From: Planctomycetota bacterium
GTDB taxonomy: Bacteria; Planctomycetota; Planctomycetia; Pirellulales; Pirellulaceae
DNA: 5,275 nucleotides
Assembly (NCBI GenBank): GCA_023430365.1
Contig: JAEZAS010000171.1
Coordinates: 1-5,275, forward strand
Direction of reading: 5' to 3'
A model generated the notes under the pieces. It ran no database searches. It was not told the DNA's origin and worked only from the letters and a program-made list of their open reading frames with translations. The translations under genes were made by a program, and so were the position numbers. Shown here in pieces: positions 1 through 5,275 of this stretch; position 1 is the first letter of the stretch; the number at the start of each line of letters is the position of its first letter.

Positions 1-810
1 GACCGCTTCGTGTCGATGAAGACCGGCGCGGGGGAATGGGTGCTGGGAGCGATTGTCGGAGCTTCGCTGCTGCTGCTGTTGCTTCGCTCGGGAATGAGCG
101 TCGAGTCGTGGGCAACACCGCGGGCCGATCGCGACGCCATCGCGATGGCCGACGCCCGCACGACGGCCCCGATCGGACTCGCCCTCTCGGGCGTCCGCGT
201 CGACAAGCTCGATCCGCACAACGCCCGCCTGGCGCGGGGCATGTCGGGCTACTTGCTGCCGTTTGTGATCATCTCGGTGCACCTGCTGGTGGTGCTGATC
301 GGCGCGGGCTACATGGCCCGCACGAAGCGCGTCGCCAAGGGAGCTCCTTTCGAACGAACTGCGTCGCCGCCGGTGAAGGTCCGGCCCCGACGACGTTTCG
401 CTGTGACGGCTGGCATCGTATCGGGCATCGTCGTCAACGCGCTACTCATGCTGTTTTGTTTCGCGGTTGCCGTGCGAGAACGTTCCACCCTGCCCCCTCA
501 GGAGCAAGGCGTCGGCCGATTCTTGGATCGAGTCGTCGCCTGGTCCGAGTCGGCCCCCGATTGGTTCTGGCCGGTGATGGGCTTGTTGTTTCTGGTCAAT
601 ATTCTCCTGCTGCTAGTGGTTCACTTCTGGCAGCGCTGGGGAGCCGTTGGACTCGTTGCCGTTCCCTTGCTGCAGGCGGTGCTCGTGCTCAATGCCGGAC
701 TCGGCGCCCTGCCAGCCGTGGTGCTGCTTGTCGCCATGCTGGGGCCGGTGCTCGCGCTGATTGGTCTGCTCCGCGCAGGCCGGCCGAGTTTGTGGTCGCA
801 AATGGACTAG
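1..810 (+). CDS. nuoJ: NADH-quinone oxidoreductase subunit J (NuoJ), 5'-truncated by window edge, with long C-terminal extension
   Basis: This is a membrane-arm subunit of complex I that takes part in coupling quinone reduction to proton pumping. The frame is open from base 1 (D-R-F-V-S-M-K), so the gene starts upstream and the GTG at base 10 is probably internal. Numbering from the first visible codon, residues 12-29 look like NuoJ TM4 and residues 83-106 (GYLLPFVIISVHLLVVLIGA) match the last NuoJ helix. The TM4-TM5 loop, about 50 residues, is roughly twice that of E. coli NuoJ. Family NuoJ proteins normally end soon after the LAR/MAR-type motif seen here at 105-107. This one instead continues through a basic Pro/Arg linker (118-132) into about four further hydrophobic segments (134-157, 190-209, 213-231, 235-257), ending at TAG 808-810. 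The conserved TM3 region of NuoJ lies outside the window. NuoJ identity is well supported by the helix match and by nuoK-L-M following; the function of the extension is unknown. Confidence 0.88.
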   Translation, partial: DRFVSMKTGAGEWVLGAIVGASLLLLLLRSGMSVESWATPRADRDAIAMADARTTAPIGLALSGVRVDKLDPHNARLARGMSGYLLPFVIISVHLLVVLIGAGYMARTKRVAKGAPFERTASPPVKVRPRRRFAVTAGIVSGIVVNALLMLFCFAVAVRERSTLPPQEQGVGRFLDRVVAWSESAPDWFWPVMGLLFLVNILLLLVVHFWQRWGAVGLVAVPLLQAVLVLNAGLGALPAVVLLVAMLGPVLALIGLLRAGRPSLWSQMD

Positions 811-847
811 TGGCGAGGTTGGATCGACATCCTTTCGAAAACGCCAG

Positions 848-864
848 TCCGCCCTACGGCGGAG
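848..864 (+). promoter_or_regulatory. Hairpin overlapping the nuoK Shine-Dalgarno
   Basis: TCCGCC (848-853) and GGCGGA (858-863) are perfect inverted repeats around a four-base loop, CTAC. The right arm contains most of GGAG (861-864), which lies 7 bases before the nuoK ATG and is its evident ribosome binding site. In the mRNA the stem would pair three of the four bases of that site. The sequence and spacing are seen directly. A role in restraining nuoK translation, perhaps relieved by ribosomes finishing nuoJ at 810, is inference. Confidence 0.5.
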
Positions 865-871
865 CCAGCTT

Positions 872-1207
872 ATGAATCCGTTCACCGATCCGATCACCGT
901 TTCGCACTACCTCGCGGTTGGCGCCGTGCTGTTCGTGACCGGCGCGGTCTGCATGGCCACGAAGCGCAATGTGCTCGGCATCCTGATGGGTGTGGAACTG
1001 GTGCTTAACGGAGCGAACGTCAACTTCGTCGCCTTCGGCAGCCGGTTCCTCCGCAGCGAGACCTTGGGCCTGGACGGCGAACTGATGGCCTTGTTCGTCA
1101 TCGTGCTCGCCGCCGCCGAAGCGGCTGTCGCGCTGGCGATTGCCCTGAACTTCTACAACAACCACACGACCATCGACGTCGACCAAGCCGACGAATTGAA
1201 GGGCTAA
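872..1207 (+). CDS. nuoK: NADH-quinone oxidoreductase subunit K (NuoK)
   Basis: NuoK is a small three-helix membrane subunit of complex I, homologous to mitochondrial ND4L and to MrpC/MnhC of Na+/H+ antiporters. The 111-residue product is close to the usual 100-110. TM segments are at about 11-30, 35-58 and 71-94. The two glutamates needed for proton transfer are present: E42 in GILMGVELVLN (E. coli E36) and E83 in VLAAAEAAVALAIAL (E. coli E72). The tail ending in DQADELKG resembles the family ending. The ATG at 872 was chosen because the protein then starts like NuoK and GGAG lies 7 bases upstream. An in-frame ATG at 761 would add 37 polar residues unlike the family and overlap nuoJ. The gene follows nuoJ by 61 bases and nuoL begins 6 bases after its stop, so it is cotranscribed. 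It is the only visible subunit without an insertion. Confidence 0.96.
   Translation: MNPFTDPITVSHYLAVGAVLFVTGAVCMATKRNVLGILMGVELVLNGANVNFVAFGSRFLRSETLGLDGELMALFVIVLAAAEAAVALAIALNFYNNHTTIDVDQADELKG
1198..1203 (+). promoter_or_regulatory. Probable nuoL ribosome binding site inside the nuoK end
   Basis: GAAGGG lies within the last codons of nuoK, with a 10-base spacer to the nuoL ATG at 1214. A second AAGGG (1206-1210) is only 3 bases away, which is too close for ideal spacing. The placement fits translational coupling, with ribosomes ending nuoK at 1207 and restarting at nuoL. Confidence 0.45.
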
Positions 1208-1213
1208 GGGCAC

Positions 1214-4180
1214 ATGGATCCTTCCCTGCTGACGATACCGCTGCTCGGGGCGACCGGCCTCTCGCCGTCGCTGCTGCCGACGCTGCTGCTGATCGCCGTG
1301 CTGTTGCCGCTCGGATCGTTTTTCCTCATTCTGCTGTTTGCCAATTCGATGGGCAAAAGCAGTGCGCTGCTCGCCACCGGCGCGATCGGCGGAGCCGCGG
1401 TTCTGTCGTTTGTCAGTTTCCTGTTCATTTGGCTGCCCAACCATTGGCCGCAGGGGTCGCATCATGCCGCCGAGGCGCATGCTGGCGATGATCACGCGAC
1501 CGAGGCCCATGCGACGGACACGGCCCACGGCCACTCCCCCGAGCACGCTGACGACCACAGCCACGACTCCCATCACGCCGAGCCGGCAGTCCACTACGCG
1601 GGCGAGTACCACCTGCTCGCGCAATTCGGCAGCCTGCGCATCCCGATCAGCTACTACATCGACTCGCTGACCGTCTGCATGTTCTGCATGGTGACGCTCA
1701 TCGCCACCTGCATCCATTTCTATGCAATGGGGTACATGCACGATGAACTGCATCCGGTAACCGATCACGAAGTCCGGCTGGCCGATGGCCACGACCTGCA
1801 CCGGCCGGGCCGTTTTCCCCGGTTCTTTCAGTCGCTGTCGCTGTTCTGCTTCAGCATGCTGGGGCTAGTGCTCTCGGGGAACATCTTTATGGTGTTCATC
1901 TTCTGGGAGCTCGTGGGCATCTGCTCCTACTTCCTGATTGGCTTCTACGTCGAGCGCAAGAGCGCGTCGACGGCGGCCAACAAGGCGTTCATCGTCAATC
2001 GGGTGGGCGATTTCGGCATGATCATCGGGTTGATGGCCCTCTGGTCGTCGCTGGGCACGTTCGCCTTCGGCGACATCGACTACAACCAGGACCAACAGGT
2101 CGCCGCCGACGAACGAGGCATTTTCGGCCAGGTGCGCACGCCCGAGAACGATTACGCCCTCGCCGCACCGTATGCCATGGCCGCCGCCGAGTCGCCGGTG
2201 GAGGTGAATCGCATCATCGTCGAGCACGAAGACCAGCCGGGCGGCGAAGCGAGCATCCGCTCGGAGATCGCCTCCCGCAATCTTGGCTATTGGCTGCTGT
2301 TTGTCGCCGGCGTGGGCATCTTCTGCGGCTGCGTCGGCAAGAGCGCTCAGTTTCCGCTGCACGTCTGGTTGCCCGACGCCATGGAAGGGCCGACGCCCGT
2401 CTCCGCGCTCGTGCACTCGGCGACGATGGTGGCCGCCGGTGTATACCTGGTCGGACGTTTCTATCCGGTCTTTTCCCCCGAAGTGCTGCTCGTGATCGCG
2501 TCGATCGGCTGCATCACGCTGCTGATCGGGGCGACGATCGCAATCACCGCCACGGACATCAAGCGCGTCCTCGCTTATTCCACGGTCAGCCAGCTTGGCT
2601 ACATGATGCTGGCCTTGGGGGTCGGCGGTTGGGCGGCCGGTTTGATGCACCTGATCACCCACGCGTTTTTCAAGAGCCTGCTCTTCATGTGCTCGGGCTC
2701 AGTGATCCACGCGGTCCACACCAACGACATGCGCAAGATGGGCGGACTGTGGCACAAGATGCCGGTCACCGCCATCACGATGCTCATCGGCTGCTTGGCA
2801 ATTGCCGGCGTCGGCGTGCCGTTCATCATCGGCTTCAGCGGCTACTACTCGAAGGACGCGATCCTCGAGCAGGCTTACCTGTTCGCCCAGCAAAACCCTT
2901 CCGCCTACGCGGGCGTCTTCTTCGTGCTGGCGGCTGGCGGCGCGGCGCTCACGGCGTTTTACATGTTCCGCATGTGGTTCCTCACCTTCGTCGGCCGTCC
3001 GCGCGATTCCCACGCCTACGAGCACGCGCACGAATCGCCCCCTGTGATGTACCTGCCGCTCGTGCTGCTTGCGGTGCTCGCGATCAGCGTCGCCTGGAAG
3101 TTCAGCCTCATTGGCTACGGCCTTATCGCGGCGGCGTTTTTTGTGGTACGCGGCGCTCGCAAGGGATGGTTCCGGCACATTCGAATGGCAGCGCACGCCC
3201 ATGGTCACGATGCCCACGACCACGGCGCCCCTAGCCACGCTTCGCACACCCACGAGTCGCACTCGCAGGACTCCGGGCATCACGCTCCGCAGTCCCCCGC
3301 CGCTTCGGTCAACGTGCACTTGAGCGAAGCGCCAGAAGCGGAGTTGCAGAAGGGCGGCCCCGGTCGTGCCGAAAATCAGCCGGCCGCACTCCACCCCGTG
3401 CATCGTCACGCGGGGCCCCGCCCGGAGGACGACGCGCCTTCCACGCGCGACGCCGATACGGGACTCACCTGGGGCTGGCTCGGAGCCATGCTCGCGTGCA
3501 CGCTCATCGGCGGCTTGCTCGTCCAGGGCGTCATCGAGGGAAGTGAGTGGGGCCTGGGCGGCGAGACGCTCGCCTCGCGGCTGACGCTCGTCAACCTGCT
3601 CGAACAATCGCGTCCAGCCGGCACTCTTGCCAATCAAGACGCCCGCTGGATCGCCTGGACCTGGCCGAACGAACACGACAGCCACGTCCCCGCCATTGCG
3701 ATTCCCGTCACCTTGCTGGCCACGGGAACCTGGCTCGGCGGAATCGGCCTAGCCACGCTGATGTACGCCCTCGGTTGGTTGAGCACCGAAGATGCCCGCA
3801 AGCAATTTGCCCCGCTCTATCGCCTGCTCGTCAACAAGTGGTACTTCGACGAGTTGTACGATGCCCTGTTTGTGCGTCCCACGATGGTGCTGGCCCGTGT
3901 GGTCTCTCTGTTCGACCGCGGTTGGATCGACTGGACCATCGACAACCTCGGCCGCGGCACCGTCTGGCTGGCAAGGCGCTGGGAGTTGATTGCCGATCAG
4001 GGCATTGTCGACGGCAGTGTGAACCTGCTCGCCGGCTGGACCTGGTCGCTCGGACACGGCATGCGGCACATCCAGACCGGCCGCCTGCGGCAGTATGTCC
4101 TGTTTATCGTCGTGGGCGCCGTCGCCCTGTTCATTTTGATCAGTTTTGTCTGGACCCCGAGCTTTGCCGCCCGGCCGTAG
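1214..4180 (+). CDS. nuoL: NADH-quinone oxidoreductase subunit L (NuoL), oversized with His-rich insertions
   Basis: NuoL is the distal proton-translocating antiporter-like subunit of complex I (ND5/MrpA family). At 988 residues it greatly exceeds E. coli NuoL (613). The core is intact: WELVGICSYFLIGFY at 231-245 with E232 (E. coli E144); VNRVGDFG at 261-268; GKSAQFPLHVWLPDAMEGPTP at 375-395 with K376 (E. coli K229); H401 in HSATM; DIKRVLAYSTVSQLGYM at 448-464; HAFFKSLLF at 483-491; and SKDAIL at 546-551 with K547 (TM12 lysine). Near the C-terminus, NKWYFDELYDALFVRP (874-889) opens the region of the long lateral helix, and the final TM is at about 959-979. Additions to the core are a His-rich loop (about 81-133), a longer TM3-TM4 loop (176-199), an enlarged TM6-TM7 loop (290-352) and a His-rich linker (661-749) flanked by probable extra helices (630-646, 752-772). 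The ATG at 1214 is 6 bases after the nuoK stop. Identity is certain; the roles of the insertions are unknown. Confidence 0.97.
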   Translation: MDPSLLTIPLLGATGLSPSLLPTLLLIAVLLPLGSFFLILLFANSMGKSSALLATGAIGGAAVLSFVSFLFIWLPNHWPQGSHHAAEAHAGDDHATEAHATDTAHGHSPEHADDHSHDSHHAEPAVHYAGEYHLLAQFGSLRIPISYYIDSLTVCMFCMVTLIATCIHFYAMGYMHDELHPVTDHEVRLADGHDLHRPGRFPRFFQSLSLFCFSMLGLVLSGNIFMVFIFWELVGICSYFLIGFYVERKSASTAANKAFIVNRVGDFGMIIGLMALWSSLGTFAFGDIDYNQDQQVAADERGIFGQVRTPENDYALAAPYAMAAAESPVEVNRIIVEHEDQPGGEASIRSEIASRNLGYWLLFVAGVGIFCGCVGKSAQFPLHVWLPDAMEGPTPVSALVHSATMVAAGVYLVGRFYPVFSPEVLLVIASIGCITLLIGATIAITATDIKRVLAYSTVSQLGYMMLALGVGGWAAGLMHLITHAFFKSLLFMCSGSVIHAVHTNDMRKMGGLWHKMPVTAITMLIGCLAIAGVGVPFIIGFSGYYSKDAILEQAYLFAQQNPSAYAGVFFVLAAGGAALTAFYMFRMWFLTFVGRPRDSHAYEHAHESPPVMYLPLVLLAVLAISVAWKFSLIGYGLIAAAFFVVRGARKGWFRHIRMAAHAHGHDAHDHGAPSHASHTHESHSQDSGHHAPQSPAASVNVHLSEAPEAELQKGGPGRAENQPAALHPVHRHAGPRPEDDAPSTRDADTGLTWGWLGAMLACTLIGGLLVQGVIEGSEWGLGGETLASRLTLVNLLEQSRPAGTLANQDARWIAWTWPNEHDSHVPAIAIPVTLLATGTWLGGIGLATLMYALGWLSTEDARKQFAPLYRLLVNKWYFDELYDALFVRPTMVLARVVSLFDRGWIDWTIDNLGRGTVWLARRWELIADQGIVDGSVNLLAGWTWSLGHGMRHIQTGRLRQYVLFIVVGAVALFILISFVWTPSFAARP
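1460..1576 (+). repeat. His-rich low-complexity loop in NuoL (first)
   Basis: NuoL residues 83-121 contain 12 histidines in 39 residues, interspersed with Asp, Glu, Ala and Ser. Part of it repeats with a 10-residue period (EAHA at 87-90 and again at 97-100, corresponding to a degenerate 30-bp tandem repeat at about 1472-1531). It lies in the TM2-TM3 loop, which helix counting places on the periplasmic side. The composition resembles the His/Asp loops of ZIP and CDF metal transporters, so weak metal binding is possible, but this is inference. Confidence 0.75.
2081..2269 (+). other. Enlarged TM6-TM7 loop insertion in NuoL
   Basis: NuoL residues 290-352 are polar and acidic (for example NQDQQVAADERG at 291-302 and EHEDQPGGEAS at 337-347). 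They separate TM6 (about 258-284) from TM7 (about 355-375). E. coli NuoL has a clearly shorter connection here. Helix counting puts the loop in the periplasm. I do not recognise a domain in it. NuoM downstream carries its own, larger insertion at the paralogous position. Confidence 0.6.
3194..3460 (+). repeat. His-rich linker in NuoL (second)
   Basis: NuoL residues 661-749 form a hydrophilic linker. The first 30 residues (661-690) contain 11 histidines, mostly in HxH and HxxH spacing (HAHGHDAHDHG at 661-671). The rest is rich in Pro, Ala, Glu and Asp. It interrupts the normal connection between TM14 and TM15. Hydrophobic stretches at 630-646 and 752-772 flank it and could be two extra helices, which would put the linker in the cytoplasm while keeping the core topology in register. 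Histidine content is observed; topology and metal binding are inferred. Confidence 0.7.
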
Positions 4181-4254
4181 CTCACCAATTGCCTGACTAG
4201 ACAACTGCTTCACACCGCCAATTCAGCACAACGTGCATTTCGGAAAATAGGACC
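4181..4254 (+). other. nuoL-nuoM intergenic gap
   Basis: This 74-base gap is the longest in the window. I see no convincing hairpin terminator, promoter or small gene in it. An AGGA at 4249-4252 lies only 2 bases before the nuoM ATG, too close for a typical ribosome binding site, so nuoM initiation may be weak or not rely on a standard Shine-Dalgarno. The genes are probably still in one transcript. Confidence 0.5.

Positions 4255-5275
<1,021 letters not shown>

Noticed and set aside
848..863. Hairpin as a transcription terminator after nuoJ
   Set aside because: There is no following T-run, the stem is only 6 bp, and it lies directly at the nuoK start inside an evident operon.
761..871. Upstream in-frame ATG for nuoK
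   Set aside because: It would add 37 polar residues not seen in NuoK and overlap the nuoJ end; the ATG at 872 has a good GGAG and gives the normal length.
1460..1576. His-rich segments as a sign of a fused metal transporter domain
   Set aside because: No transporter helices or catalytic motifs accompany them; they are loops within an otherwise continuous NuoL.
854..1801. Minus-strand open frame of 315 codons across nuoK and early nuoL
   Set aside because: It spans two well-supported genes on the other strand, and its Gln/Arg/Val-Asp-rich product looks like a codon-bias artefact.
2290..3234. + strand open frame of 314 codons in another frame inside nuoL
   Set aside because: Arg/His/Ala-rich out-of-frame reading of nuoL; nuoL motifs are continuous through this stretch in the real frame.
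2699..3685. Minus-strand open frame of 328 codons opposite nuoL
   Set aside because: Shadow of the nuoL coding strand; low-complexity charged composition and no recognisable domain.

Overview
The window is one block of a bacterial respiratory complex I operon (NDH-1, proton-pumping NADH:quinone oxidoreductase). All genes lie on the + strand in the standard order nuoJ (3' part), nuoK, nuoL, nuoM (5' part). GC is high, coding density is above 95 percent, and the long open frames on the minus strand are antisense shadows of these genes. NuoL, NuoM and NuoJ carry long hydrophilic or extra membrane insertions. Together with the overall sequence style, this suggests a planctomycete (Pirellulales-like). 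That is my judgement from family knowledge, not a database result.

Layout: 1-810 is the C-terminal part of NuoJ, entering from upstream and carrying an unusual C-terminal extension of about 150 residues with about four more predicted membrane segments. 811-871 is a short gap with a GC-rich hairpin that covers the nuoK ribosome binding site. 872-1207 is a compact, standard NuoK. 1214-4180 is NuoL, at 988 residues far longer than the usual 600-700, with two histidine-rich low-complexity segments, an enlarged TM6-TM7 loop and probably two additional membrane helices. 4181-4254 is a 74-base gap with no clear regulatory signal. 4255-5275 is the first 340 residues of NuoM, cut by the window edge inside a large soluble insertion between TM6 and TM7.

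How they work together: NuoL and NuoM are Mrp-antiporter-like subunits forming the distal part of the membrane arm. NuoK and NuoJ sit nearer the quinone site and carry part of the charged axis that couples quinone reduction to proton movement. The visible key residues (WE motif glutamates in NuoL and NuoM, the TM7 and TM12 lysines in NuoL, both NuoK glutamates) are intact, so this looks like a working proton pump. It is decorated with accessory domains on three of its four visible membrane subunits. No mobile element, CRISPR array or RNA gene was seen. The most novel material is the set of insertions, above all the beta-domain-like insert in NuoM and the His-rich segments of NuoL.
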